A DNA stretch of 64,000 bases from an uncultured Oscillospiraceae bacterium (lineage in GTDB: Bacteria > Bacillota > Clostridia > Oscillospirales > Oscillospiraceae). Under the pieces are notes generated by a model, which saw nothing but the letters and a program-made list of their open reading frames with translations, did no database searches and was not told the DNA's origin. The translations under genes and the position numbers were made by a program. The stretch covers positions 1 to 64,000 of the forward strand of contig CALXDH010000008.1 in the NCBI GenBank assembly GCA_944387015.1. Reading direction: 5' to 3'. Numbering within the stretch: the stretch's first letter is position 1; every line of letters starts with the position of its first letter. This document shows, one piece after another, positions 1 to 7,839 of this stretch.

Positions 1-303
1 GGCTGCCAGGTGCGTGCTGCATTATTCCGGCCAGGATACGTGAGACTGTGCGACGGTTTTCCATGTTACTGGCACATCAGGACGAGTGAGGAGATGCCGG
101 AGCGCGGTGCCGGTTTTCCGGCGCGTGAGCGCACCGCCGCGCAAGCGGCGTACAAGCGTTTTGCACCGCAAAACCTTGGACCGGACGGGCTGTGCCTGAC
201 CGGTCAGAGTGAAATCGGGTTCCCGGGAACGGAGACCGTTCCCGGGCCAAACTGGCGGGACAACGTGAACTACGTGCGGAGCTTCGGGTATCAGGACGAG
301 TGA
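1..303 (+). CDS. Possible 3' end of era (GTPase Era), partial and altered
   Basis: Frame 1 is open from the first base to the TGA at 301-303. It begins GCQV, which resembles the motif near the Era KH-domain end, and finishes NWRDNVNYVRSFGYQDE, which resembles the tryptophan-containing Era tail. yqzL and recO follow, as expected downstream of era in Firmicutes. About 79 codons lie between the two Era-like pieces, where roughly ten are normal, and they do not look like Era; part is the first copy of a 214-bp repeat. Era, an essential GTPase, binds 16S rRNA during 30S assembly. Either an in-frame insertion enlarged the tail or this is a rearranged remnant. The identification rests on short motifs and gene order, so it is tentative. 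Confidence 0.4.
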   Translation, partial: GCQVRAALFRPGYVRLCDGFPCYWHIRTSEEMPERGAGFPARERTAAQAAYKRFAPQNLGPDGLCLTGQSEIGFPGTETVPGPNWRDNVNYVRSFGYQDE

Positions 304-533
304 GGAGATGCCGGAGCGCGGTGCCGGTTTTCCGGCGCGTGAGCGCACCGCCGCGCAAGCGGCGTACAAGCGTTTTGCACCGCAAAACCTTGGACCGGAC
401 GGGCTGTGCCTGACCGGTCAGAGTGAAATCGGGTTCCCGGGAACGGAGACCGTTCCCGGGCCAAACTGGCGGGACAACGTGAACTACGTGCGGAGCTTCG
501 GGTATCAGGACGAGTGAGGAGATGCCGGAGCGC
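81..533 (+). repeat. 214-bp tandem duplication carrying the era-like tail
   Basis: The unit starting GACGAGTGAGGAGATGCC at 81 recurs at 295 and 509, so the period is 214 bp. Two full copies and about 25 bp of a third are present, and the two full copies look identical by eye. Each contains an inverted stretch (GTTCCCGGG/CCCGGGAAC type), an AAGCGTTTTGCACCGC segment and, at its end, the last 17 era-like codons. Since 214 is not a multiple of three, each copy shifts the reading frame by one. Confidence 0.9.
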
Positions 534-594
534 TGAAACGGCTCAAATTTTGAAAAACGTACCCGGACATTTCCAGCCATCAAATCCGACAAAA

Positions 595-626
595 TCCGCA
601 GACTAAGTCCAAAGGAGGTCTGCGGA
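595..626 (+). promoter_or_regulatory. Hairpin enclosing the yqzL ribosome binding site
   Basis: TCCGCAGAC (595-603) can pair with GTCTGCGGA (618-626). The 14-base loop contains the AAAGGAG of the Shine-Dalgarno sequence and the stem abuts the TTG start at 627. The pairing is seen in the sequence; an effect on translation is inferred. Confidence 0.4.
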
Positions 627-716
627 TTGGATACCTTGCTTTGGAACTGGTTTTATGAAACCGGAGAGCCTCTGGCCTATGTGCTTTACCGTCGGGCCGA
701 GGAGGAAACTTCGTGA
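627..716 (+). CDS. yqzL: YqzL-like small protein
   Basis: A 29-residue ORF starts at TTG with AAAGGAGG eight bases upstream. The protein begins MDTLLWNWFYETG and continues PLAYVLYR, matching the pattern of the short YqzL family (aromatic N-terminus, then a Tyr-rich second segment), whose members sit just upstream of recO in bacilli and clostridia. It is shorter than the roughly 45 residues of the Bacillus protein. The function of YqzL is unknown. The good RBS, the family pattern and the position 51 bp before recO support it as a real gene despite its size. Confidence 0.7.
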   Translation: MDTLLWNWFYETGEPLAYVLYRRAEEETS

Positions 717-767
717 GAGGGCGGCGCTGCCGCCCCTACATAGCGGCCCGGAAGGAGGAGGCGCACC

Positions 768-1544
768 GTGGCATCCACGCCCTACATCGTCACAAAGGGC
801 ATCGTCCTCCGGGAGACGGAGACAAAAGAGAGCGACAAGATTTTGACGCTTCTGACGGCAGAGTACGGGAAGATCTCTGTCATTGCCCGGGGCGCCCGCC
901 GGAAAAGCTGTAAATTCGCAGCCGCCGCCCAGCATCTGGTTTGGTCTGAGTGGACACTGTACCGGCGGGGCGAGTGGTATTATGCCAACGAGGGCACCAC
1001 CCTGGAGCTCTTTGCCGGCCTCCGGGCAGACCTGGATGCCCTGGCCCTGGGCTGCTACTTCGCAGAGCTGACGGAGGCGGTCACCAGTGAGGAGGTCCCG
1101 GCGGAGGGACTGCTGCGGCATCTCCTCAACGGCCTTTATGCTCTTGGGACTCTGCACAAGCCTCCGGCACTGGTGAAGGCGGCCTTCGAAATGAAGCTGT
1201 TGTGCCTTGCGGGCTATGAGCCGCTGGTGGACAGCTGCGCCTACTGCGGCCGGGCGGACCCGGAGCGGCCGCTGCTGGACGTGGTCCAGGGCGTTCTCCG
1301 CTGCCGGCGCTGCGGCGTCAAGGAGAGTACCTTGTCCATGCCGCTGTGTGCCAGCTCTCTTGCCGCGCTGCGGCATATCATCTATGGGGACCCAAAGCGG
1401 CTCTATTCCTTCACGTTGGGCGGGGAAGCCATGGAGCGGCTGGCCGGGGCGGCGGAGGCTTTCGCGGCGGCCCAGCTGGAGCGTGGATTCCGAACGCTGG
1501 ATTTCTATAAGAGTCTGCAGTCCCCAACGCTGTTGTCCAAATAG
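768..1544 (+). CDS. recO: DNA repair protein RecO
   Basis: The 258-residue protein has the RecO layout: an N-terminal OB-fold starting TPYIVTKGIVLRE, a helical middle and a zinc module with CAYCG near residue 157 and CRRCG near 180. RecO acts in the cytoplasm with RecR to load RecA on SSB-coated single-stranded DNA at gaps and also anneals strands. The GTG start is preceded by AAGGAGGAGG. Length is normal for the family. It follows yqzL in the usual order and is probably co-transcribed with it. Confidence 0.93.
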   Translation: MASTPYIVTKGIVLRETETKESDKILTLLTAEYGKISVIARGARRKSCKFAAAAQHLVWSEWTLYRRGEWYYANEGTTLELFAGLRADLDALALGCYFAELTEAVTSEEVPAEGLLRHLLNGLYALGTLHKPPALVKAAFEMKLLCLAGYEPLVDSCAYCGRADPERPLLDVVQGVLRCRRCGVKESTLSMPLCASSLAALRHIIYGDPKRLYSFTLGGEAMERLAGAAEAFAAAQLERGFRTLDFYKSLQSPTLLSK

Positions 1545-1592
1545 GGTACAGACTGTAATATTTTGACGCCGATATACGATATGGAGCGAAAT

Positions 1593-2060
1593 ATGAAGGA
1601 ATTTGTCTTCGGCCTCTATCGCCTGGAGGTGGATGTGGAGGCCACCCGGGCCTATTACGAGGCCCATCCCGGTCCCTGGATCACCTGCAGCTGTGATGGG
1701 TGCCGGAACTTTGCCAGGGCGGCAGGGAAGCTGCCCCAGGCAGTGACGGATTTTTTCCACACACTGGGTCTGGACCCGGAAAAACCGGGGGAGCTCATGT
1801 ACTATCAGGGCACGCCTGAGACCCTCTCCGGCGGCGGGTGGTACCATCTGGTGGGCCGGGTGGCGGAGGGTTCCTCCAAACCCGGGGGCGATGAGGTGCT
1901 TCCGGCGGGGTGGTATGATCTGGCGGAGGGGTTCTCCGTGGGCTTTAAAACGGAGTGCGATCTGCTGCCGGACGATTTTCCCAAGCCCTGCTTCCAGATG
2001 GAGTTCGAGCATGTGATGCCCTGGGTCCTGAACGAGCCAAATCCCTATATTTATGAATGA
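1593..2060 (+). CDS. Conserved hypothetical protein with Cys cluster
   Basis: This 155-residue soluble protein starts best at the ATG of MKEFVFGLYRLEVD, preceded by GGAG seven bases away; upstream in-frame TTG and ATG codons lack a clear RBS. Residues around 30-40 read WITCSCDGCRNFARA, with three closely spaced cysteines that could hold metal. The C-terminal half is rich in aromatic and acidic residues. There is no signal peptide or membrane segment. It sits between recO and mutS2 on the same strand. I do not recognise a family with a known function. Confidence 0.75.
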   Translation: MKEFVFGLYRLEVDVEATRAYYEAHPGPWITCSCDGCRNFARAAGKLPQAVTDFFHTLGLDPEKPGELMYYQGTPETLSGGGWYHLVGRVAEGSSKPGGDEVLPAGWYDLAEGFSVGFKTECDLLPDDFPKPCFQMEFEHVMPWVLNEPNPYIYE

Positions 2061-2095
2061 CCATCAAGTGAAAACACTTGACAGGAGATCTGAAA

Positions 2096-4492
2096 ATGAG
2101 CGAGCAATTTGAAAAATCCATCCGTACCCTGGAACTGCCCCGGGTGCTGCAGCTGCTCTCTGAGCAGGCGGTCAGCGCGGAGGGCAAGGCCCGGTGTCTG
2201 CGCATCCGTCCGGAGACGGAGGCGGAGGAGGCACTGCGGCTGCTGGACCAGACGGACGCGGCCCGGTCGATGATCGGCCTGCGGGGCAGCCCGTCCTTTT
2301 CCGGCGTCAAACCGGTGGCGGAGGCGCTGGACCGGGCGGACCGGGGCGGCAGCCTGAACACCCGGGAGCTTTTGACCATCGCGGACCTGCTGACCGCGGC
2401 CCGGCGGGCCAAGGAGTACTTTTCCGGTGATGACCGGACGGAAAAGACGGCCATTGACCATTTGTTTTTGTCCCTCCATGGAAACCGATACCTGGAGGAT
2501 ACCATCAAGCGGTGCATCCCGGATGAGGACACCATCGCCGACGCCGCCAGCCCGGAATTGGCGGACATCCGCCGCCACATGCGGGCGGCCCAGGCCAAGA
2601 GCCGCCAGATCCTGCAGAAGATCATCTCCTCTCCCACCTACGGGAAGATCTTGCAGGAGACCATCATCACCCAGCGGGACGGACGCTTTGTGGTGCCGGT
2701 GAAGGCGGAGCACAAGGGGGACCTGCCGGGTCTGGTGCATGACATCTCCTCCTCCGGTGCCACGCTGTTCGTGGAACCCATGGGAGTGGTCCAGGCCAAC
2801 AACGAGCTCATTGAGCTGGAGGCCAAGGAGCAGCAGGAGATCGAGCGGATCCTGGCGGAGCTCTCTGCCCAGGCGGCGTCCCACCGGGAGGACATCCAGT
2901 GGGACTATGATACCCTGGTGCATCTGGACGTGATCTTCGCCCGGGGACAGCTGAGCTACCGGATGGACGGCGTGCGGCCTCTGGTCCGGCGGGACGGGGC
3001 CATCCACCTGCGCAAGGCCCGGCATCCGCTGCTGGACCCCAAGACGGCGGTGCCCATCGACATCGAGCTGGGCGGTGCCTTTGACACCCTGGTCATCACC
3101 GGCCCCAACACCGGCGGCAAGACCGTCTCCCTCAAGACGCTGGGCCTTCTGACGCTGATGACCCAGTGCGGCCTGCACATCCCCGTGGCGGACCGCAGCG
3201 AGATCTCCGTCTATGAGCGGGTGCTGGCGGACATTGGCGATGAGCAGAGCATCGAGCAGAGTTTGTCCACTTTCTCGGCCCATATGGTCAATATCGTGAA
3301 TATTTTGAAGGAGGCGGACCGCCGCAGCCTGATCCTTTTTGATGAGCTGGGCGCCGGTACGGACCCGGTGGAGGGCGCGGCGCTGGCCATTGCCATCATC
3401 CAGCACGTCCGAAAAGCAGGGGCGCGGGTGGCGGCAACCACCCACTATGCTGAGCTCAAGACCTTTGCCATGACCACCGCCGGAGTGGAGAACGCCTCCT
3501 GTGAGTTCGACGTGGAGACGCTACGGCCCACCTACCGGCTGCTGATCGGCATTCCCGGCAAGTCCAACGCCTTTGCCATCTCCAAGCGGCTGGGATTGCC
3601 GGATGCGGTGATCGAGACCGCCAAGGAGCAGATAAACAACGATTCCGTCCGGTTCGAGGACGTGCTCACGGAGCTGGAAGCCAAGCGCCAGGCACTGGAA
3701 AAGCAGCAGCTGGAGGCGGACCGGCTTTACCGGCAGCGGGAAGAGGACGCCCGCAAAGCCCGGGAGTTCCGGGAGCAGATGGAGCGGGCCAAGGAGAATG
3801 CCCGCAGCCGGGGCGAAGCGGAGGCCAAGCGGATCCTGCGGGATGCCCGGGCCACGGCGGACCAGGTGTTTTCCGAGCTTGCCGAGATGCGCAAGGCTCA
3901 GGCCAAGGCAGAGCGGACCATGAACGCCAACGAAGCCCGGGCCAACCTCTTCCGCCAGCTCAACGAAGCGGAGGACGCCGCGACCCGACGGGATGCCCGG
4001 CAGGAACCCATCCCCAAGCCCAGCCGGCCCATCCGGGTGGGAGACCTGGTGGAGTTCCCCGGTGTCCGCCAGCCGGCGGAAGTGGTGTCTGTGGGCAAGG
4101 ACGGTGCGCTGCAGCTCAAGGCAGGCGTGCTCAAGCTCAAGGCCAAGGCCGATGAAGTCCGGCTTATTGAGGACGATGAACGGGCGGCCAAGAAAAAGAC
4201 CCCGGCGATCACCATCCGGCAAAACGCCGACCGTGCCCTGCGGGCCTCTGCGCCCCGGGAGCTGGACATCCGGGGCCTGGAGACGTTGGAGGCAGAGAGT
4301 GTGGTGGAGAATTTCCTCTCTGCCGCGGTCATGGCCCATCTGGAGACCGTTACCATCATCCACGGCAAGGGCACCGGTGCGCTGCGCAAGGCGGTCCACG
4401 CCATTTTGCGGCGGAGCAGGGCCGTCAAAGACTTCCGCCTGGGTGTCTACGGTGAAGGGGAGAGCGGTGTCACCGTGGTGACACTGAAATGA
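2096..4492 (+). CDS. mutS2: Endonuclease MutS2
   Basis: At 798 residues this is a full-length MutS2. It has the MutS core without the mismatch-binding domain, a Walker A GPNTGGKT near residue 335, the ABC-type DELGAGTDP motif, a long charged coiled coil (about 515-620) and a C-terminal Smr nuclease domain (about 720-798) with the LDIRG and HGKGTGALR motifs. MutS2 proteins suppress recombination and, in Bacillus, rescue collided ribosomes. The ATG at 2096 follows AGGAG; an in-frame TTG at 2078 is less well placed. It begins shortly after the hypothetical gene and its stop lies just upstream of the acetyltransferase start. Confidence 0.95.
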   Translation: MSEQFEKSIRTLELPRVLQLLSEQAVSAEGKARCLRIRPETEAEEALRLLDQTDAARSMIGLRGSPSFSGVKPVAEALDRADRGGSLNTRELLTIADLLTAARRAKEYFSGDDRTEKTAIDHLFLSLHGNRYLEDTIKRCIPDEDTIADAASPELADIRRHMRAAQAKSRQILQKIISSPTYGKILQETIITQRDGRFVVPVKAEHKGDLPGLVHDISSSGATLFVEPMGVVQANNELIELEAKEQQEIERILAELSAQAASHREDIQWDYDTLVHLDVIFARGQLSYRMDGVRPLVRRDGAIHLRKARHPLLDPKTAVPIDIELGGAFDTLVITGPNTGGKTVSLKTLGLLTLMTQCGLHIPVADRSEISVYERVLADIGDEQSIEQSLSTFSAHMVNIVNILKEADRRSLILFDELGAGTDPVEGAALAIAIIQHVRKAGARVAATTHYAELKTFAMTTAGVENASCEFDVETLRPTYRLLIGIPGKSNAFAISKRLGLPDAVIETAKEQINNDSVRFEDVLTELEAKRQALEKQQLEADRLYRQREEDARKAREFREQMERAKENARSRGEAEAKRILRDARATADQVFSELAEMRKAQAKAERTMNANEARANLFRQLNEAEDAATRRDARQEPIPKPSRPIRVGDLVEFPGVRQPAEVVSVGKDGALQLKAGVLKLKAKADEVRLIEDDERAAKKKTPAITIRQNADRALRASAPRELDIRGLETLEAESVVENFLSAAVMAHLETVTIIHGKGTGALRKAVHAILRRSRAVKDFRLGVYGEGESGVTVVTLK

Positions 4493-4521
4493 TCGACAAA
4501 AACTGTGGAGGAACGGCGCCG

Positions 4522-4998
4522 ATGGAACTGACATTTCGTTTTGCACAGGAGTCTGACACACCGCTGATCCTGTGGTTCATCCGGGCCCTGGCCGAGTATG
4601 AACATTTGGCAGACCAGGTGGTGGCGGATGAGGCTACTCTGAAAGACCAGCTTTTCCGCCGCAAAGGCGCGGAGGTGCTCTTTGCTCTGGAAGACGGCAA
4701 AGAGGTGGGGTTCGCCCTGTTTTTCCACAACTTCTCCACGTTCCTGGGGCGGGCGGGACTGTATTTGGAGGACCTGTACGTCCTGCCGGAGCACCGGGGA
4801 AAGGGATACGGCAAGGCATTGTTCCGCCGGCTGGCTGCCGTGGCAGTGGAGCGGGGCTGCGGCCGGATGGAGTGGTGGTGTCTGGACTGGAATACGCCCA
4901 GCATCGGCTTTTACAAGGCTCTGGGCGCCCAGGCCATGGAGGAGTGGACCGTGTACCGCCTGACGGGAAAAGCACTGGACGACCTGGCAACATCATAA
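4522..4998 (+). CDS. GNAT family N-acetyltransferase
   Basis: This 158-residue GNAT-fold protein has the acetyl-CoA-binding motif A (LYVLPEHRGKGYGKALFRRL, about residues 85-105) and the motif B region WNTPSIGFYKALGA. It resembles the diamine/thialysine acetyltransferase group (IRALAEYEHLAD near the N-terminus), but the substrate cannot be told from sequence alone. ATG 4522 has GGAGG ten bases upstream; an alternative ATG at 4489 overlaps the mutS2 stop and would add 11 residues. It is probably translated from the mutS2 transcript. Confidence 0.85.
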   Translation: MELTFRFAQESDTPLILWFIRALAEYEHLADQVVADEATLKDQLFRRKGAEVLFALEDGKEVGFALFFHNFSTFLGRAGLYLEDLYVLPEHRGKGYGKALFRRLAAVAVERGCGRMEWWCLDWNTPSIGFYKALGAQAMEEWTVYRLTGKALDDLATS

Positions 4999-5061
4999 GA
5001 AAAAGGCCTTTGTGCCGAAGAGGCATTTCTGCTGGATTGAAAAGAGAAAGAGGTGACCGCA

Positions 5062-5835
5062 ATGCAAGCACTGGAAAGACAATATCACATCAACTGTGTT
5101 CCGGGGGATGTGGGCCGTTACTGCATTCTGCCGGGGGATCCGGGTCGGGTGCCGGCCATTGCCGCCCTGTTTGACGACGCCAAACAGGTGGCCTATAACC
5201 GGGAGTTCAACGTCTGGACCGGGACGCTGCTGGGCGAGAAGGTGACCGCCTGCTCCACTGGCATCGGCGGGCCTTCCGCTGCCATTGCTATGGAGGAACT
5301 TCGCAAATGCGGCGCGGACACCTTCATCCGTACCGGCACCTGCGGCGGCATCGATCTGGACGTTCAATCCGGGGACATTGTGGTGGCTACAGGAGCCATC
5401 CGCTTTGAACATACCAGCTTGGAGTATGCTCCCATCGAGTTTCCGGCGGTAGCGGACTTCCAGATCACCAACTGTCTGGCCCGGGCCACAAAAGCCCTGG
5501 GGCTGCCCCTGCACACCGGTGTGGTCCAGTGCAAGGACAGCTTTTATGGACAGCACAGCCCCGATGCCTCTCCGGTCTCCTATGAGCTCAAGGCCAAGTG
5601 GGAGTCCTGGAAGCGGCTGGGAGTCAAGGCCAGCGAGATGGAGTCTGCGGCGCTGTTCGTAGTGGCGGCGGCCCTGGGCTGCCGGTGCGGCTCCTGCTTC
5701 CATGTGGTGTGGAACCAGGAACGGGAGGCCGCCGGATTGGACCAGAAAATGAGCGAGGACACCACGGCTTCTGTGAAAGTGGCCGTGGAGGCGCTGAAGC
5801 TGCTGATCCAGGAGGACCGGGAAGCCGGACGCTGA
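5062..5835 (+). CDS. udp: Uridine phosphorylase
   Basis: The protein is 257 residues and belongs to the PNP/UDP phosphorylase family. It shows LPGDPGR (phosphate-binding loop), [17 protein letters not shown] and SEMESAALF (ribose-binding Met-Glu), in the spacing typical of uridine phosphorylase. The enzyme splits uridine with phosphate into uracil and ribose 1-phosphate for pyrimidine salvage. The ATG at 5062 has GAGGTG upstream; an in-frame GTG at 5053 is less likely. A strong terminator follows. Its role fits the pseudouridine genes psuG and psuK 5-7 kb away. Exact nucleoside preference is inferred. Confidence 0.85.
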   Translation: MQALERQYHINCVPGDVGRYCILPGDPGRVPAIAALFDDAKQVAYNREFNVWTGTLLGEKVTACSTGIGGPSAAIAMEELRKCGADTFIRTGTCGGIDLDVQSGDIVVATGAIRFEHTSLEYAPIEFPAVADFQITNCLARATKALGLPLHTGVVQCKDSFYGQHSPDASPVSYELKAKWESWKRLGVKASEMESAALFVVAAALGCRCGSCFHVVWNQEREAAGLDQKMSEDTTASVKVAVEALKLLIQEDREAGR

Positions 5836-5864
5836 GAGCATTATCGTACATATCCCTCCCTAAA

Positions 5865-5891
5865 AGGGCCGCCTATCAGGCGGCCCTTTTT
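5865..5891 (+). terminator. Rho-independent terminator after udp
   Basis: AGGGCCGCC and GGCGGCCCT form a nine-pair stem with loop TATCA, followed by six or more T. Confidence 0.9.
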
Positions 5892-5963
5892 TGTGCCTGA
5901 CGGGGCTGTACCGCCGGGGGAGAACATTTCGAAACATGGACGGCTCTGCTCTGACAAATTGGG

Positions 5964-5995
5964 ACTTGACAAGTACACTTGGCAAGTGGTATGGT
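5964..5995 (+). promoter_or_regulatory. Promoter with two nested palindromes
   Basis: TTGACA (5966-5971) and TATGGT (5990-5995) are separated by 18 bp. ACTTGACAAGT (5964-5974) covers the -35 box and CACTTGGCAAGTG (5976-5988) fills the spacer; both are palindromes sharing ACTTG/CAAGT. The likely binder is the XRE protein encoded at 6585, which would then repress its own operon. Confidence 0.6.
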
Positions 5996-6126
5996 TAATA
6001 TGCAAAGAAAACTTGGTAAAATACTCAGAAAACTATGCATATAAGGCTCGCCATGGAGTGGAGGTACTGCGGTAAAGCAGCGGACTGGGATTGACAGTAG
6101 AGATGATTTGAGGAGGAGACTGAGAC

Positions 6127-6450
6127 ATGGAAGAAACCCGCAAAGAAGAAATTTTAGCCCGGAGCAAACGGGAAAACCGCAACGGGGATGAACGGGAACG
6201 GACCATCCGCATCCAGGGCGAGTCCTTCAGTCTGATTTTCATACTGCTGATGGGAATCGTTCTGATCGCGTGGAAGCGGGTGCACGGTCTGCCGGACGAG
6301 GATGTGCTGGCCATGTTCTGGATGTCATGTCTGGCCAGCCGGGTCTACCGGCTTTCACAGCGCCGGGACAAGTCCGATGGGATCACAGCAGTCATCAGCC
6401 TTGCGTTTTTGGTCTATAATCTGGTAAAATTCTTTCAGATCACCGGGTGA
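6127..6450 (+). CDS. DUF6442-like small membrane protein
   Basis: The 107-residue protein has a charged N-terminus (EILARSKRENRNGDERE, about 9-25), then hydrophobic segments near 36-50 (SLIFILLMGIVLIAW), 59-72 and 87-103, so about three membrane spans are likely. The N-terminal pattern matches small Firmicutes membrane proteins labelled DUF6442, usually encoded beside an XRE regulator as here. AGGAGGAG precedes the ATG. Function is unknown; a partnership with the regulator is inferred from position. Confidence 0.7.
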   Translation: MEETRKEEILARSKRENRNGDERERTIRIQGESFSLIFILLMGIVLIAWKRVHGLPDEDVLAMFWMSCLASRVYRLSQRRDKSDGITAVISLAFLVYNLVKFFQITG

Positions 6451-6465
6451 GAGGAGGGCGGCAGA

Positions 6466-6600
6466 ATGGACCGGGAAGAGGTATTGAAACAGGCCCAGGC
6501 TCAGGCGGGGAAATCTGCTGATGGCTGCAGCGTCTGCCGTCGTATTGGCCGCAAATTTGATTCTTCTTTGGACGAGGTAGTACTGTGGATGAGCAGCTGA
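6466..6600 (+). CDS. Small ORF, possible truncated DUF6442 paralogue
   Basis: A 44-residue frame starts at ATG with GAGGAGGGCGG upstream. Its beginning, MDREEVLKQAQAQAGKSADG, is similar in pattern to the start of the 107-residue neighbour, but it lacks membrane segments, and its end overlaps the XRE gene by 16 bp in another frame. It has a CSVC pair near residue 21. It may be a decayed copy or simply a coupling leader for the regulator. Confidence 0.4.
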   Translation: MDREEVLKQAQAQAGKSADGCSVCRRIGRKFDSSLDEVVLWMSS

Positions 6601-6794
6601 TTTTAAAAAACCGATTGAAGGTGGCCCGGGCGGAGAAGGGACTCTCCCAGAGTCAGCTGGCGGAGATGGTGGGCGTGTCCCGCAATACCATCAGCTCCAT
6701 TGAGACCGGGCAATTCAACCCAACCGCCAAGCTGGCGCTGATTTTGTGCATTGCGCTGGACAAGAAGTTTGAGGACCTGTTTTATTTCGACTGA
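6585..6794 (+). CDS. XRE-type helix-turn-helix regulator
   Basis: This 69-residue protein is one HTH_3 domain, with the recognition region LSQSQLAEMVGVSRNTISSIE (about 19-39) and the family ending LALILCIALDKKFEDLFYFD. Such short Cro/CI-like regulators bind palindromic operators as dimers. The GTG at 6585 is the only start giving a full domain. It is last in the small operon beginning at 6127, whose promoter holds two palindromes. Confidence 0.88.
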   Translation: MDEQLILKNRLKVARAEKGLSQSQLAEMVGVSRNTISSIETGQFNPTAKLALILCIALDKKFEDLFYFD

Positions 6795-6863
6795 CCGCTC
6801 CGGCGGCCTCTGATATGCGCCGGTGAGCTGTGAGCTTTGCCCGAAATCCTGAGAAAATAAAAG

Positions 6864-6899
6864 CGCGCCGTGTTCCAAAAGGAACACGGCGCGTTTTTT
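6864..6899. terminator. Bidirectional terminator between XRE gene and metA
   Basis: CGCGCCGTGTTCC and GGAACACGGCGCG form a 13-pair stem with loop AAAA and T6 on the plus side; A-rich sequence on the left gives a T tract for minus-strand transcripts too. The metA stop codon touches its right edge. Confidence 0.9.
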
Positions 6900-7837
6900 C
6901 AGTTGTCCGTGCGGATGCCCCGCTGGATGTCCCGGATGTCGTAGGGAGAGGTCTGATAGACAAAGTAGTTGAGCCAGTTGGAGTAGAGCAGATGGGCACA
7001 GGAGCGCCAGGTCACCACCGGCTTGCGGTTGGGATCATCGTTGGGGAAATAGTTTTCCGGTACGTGGACGGGAACACCGGCCACCAAGTCCCGCATGTAC
7101 TCATTGCGCAGGGTGTCCCGGTCATATTCCGCGTGGCCCATCAGGAAGATCTGGCGGCCCTGGTCGGTCTTGACGGCGTACACTCCGGCCTCAGGGGAGG
7201 AGGAGAGGACCTTGAGCCCCGGAACGGCCTCGATGTCCTCCCGCAGTACGGTGGTATTGCGGGAATGGGGGACCCAGAACTCGTCGTCAAAGCCCCGGAA
7301 GAGAATGAAGTTGGGATCCTCCACCGTGTGGCGGAACACACCGGAGAGCTTTTGGGGCAGCTGGCGCTTGGGGATGCCATAGTGGTAGTAAAGGCCTGCC
7401 TGGGCACCCCAGCAGATGTGGAGGGTGGAGTGGACATGGGTCTTGCTCCACTCCATGATCTCGCACAGTTCCGGCCAGTAGTCCACTTCCTCGAAGGGCA
7501 GGTTCTCCACCGGCGCGCCGGTGATGATGAGCCCGTCGAACGTGCGGTCCCGCACCTCGTCAAAGGAGCGGTAAAAGGCCAGCATGTGCTCCTGGGAGGT
7601 GTTTTTGGAGACGTGGCCGCTGGGGGCGATCAGTTCCAGCTGGATCTGCAGCGGGGTATTGCCCAGGACCCGGGCCAGCTGGGTCTCCGTGTCCACTTTG
7701 GTGGGCATCAGGTTCAAAAGGAGAATTTGCAGCGGCCGGATGTCCTGGGTGATGGCCCGGGTCTCCGTCATGACGAAGATGTTCTCCCGGGTCAGTGTGG
7801 CGGTGGCGGGCAGCTGATTGGGAATCTTGATGGGCAT
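6899..7837 (-). CDS. metA: Homoserine O-acetyltransferase (MetA family)
   Basis: At 312 residues the protein is a full-length MetA, with the start [11 protein letters not shown] and the nucleophile Cys142 in HICWGAQAG. Residue 111 is Glu (TGAPVEN). In characterised MetA proteins Glu at this site selects acetyl-CoA, while Gly selects succinyl-CoA, so the product is probably O-acetylhomoserine. It lies two bases after metY in a metY-metA operon; the downstream MetY-type enzyme uses O-acetylhomoserine, which agrees. Expression is expected to be controlled by the T-box upstream of metY. Confidence 0.93.
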   Translation of the reverse strand: MPIKIPNQLPATATLTRENIFVMTETRAITQDIRPLQILLLNLMPTKVDTETQLARVLGNTPLQIQLELIAPSGHVSKNTSQEHMLAFYRSFDEVRDRTFDGLIITGAPVENLPFEEVDYWPELCEIMEWSKTHVHSTLHICWGAQAGLYYHYGIPKRQLPQKLSGVFRHTVEDPNFILFRGFDDEFWVPHSRNTTVLREDIEAVPGLKVLSSSPEAGVYAVKTDQGRQIFLMGHAEYDRDTLRNEYMRDLVAGVPVHVPENYFPNDDPNRKPVVTWRSCAHLLYSNWLNYFVYQTSPYDIRDIQRGIRTDN

Positions 7838-7839
7838 GC

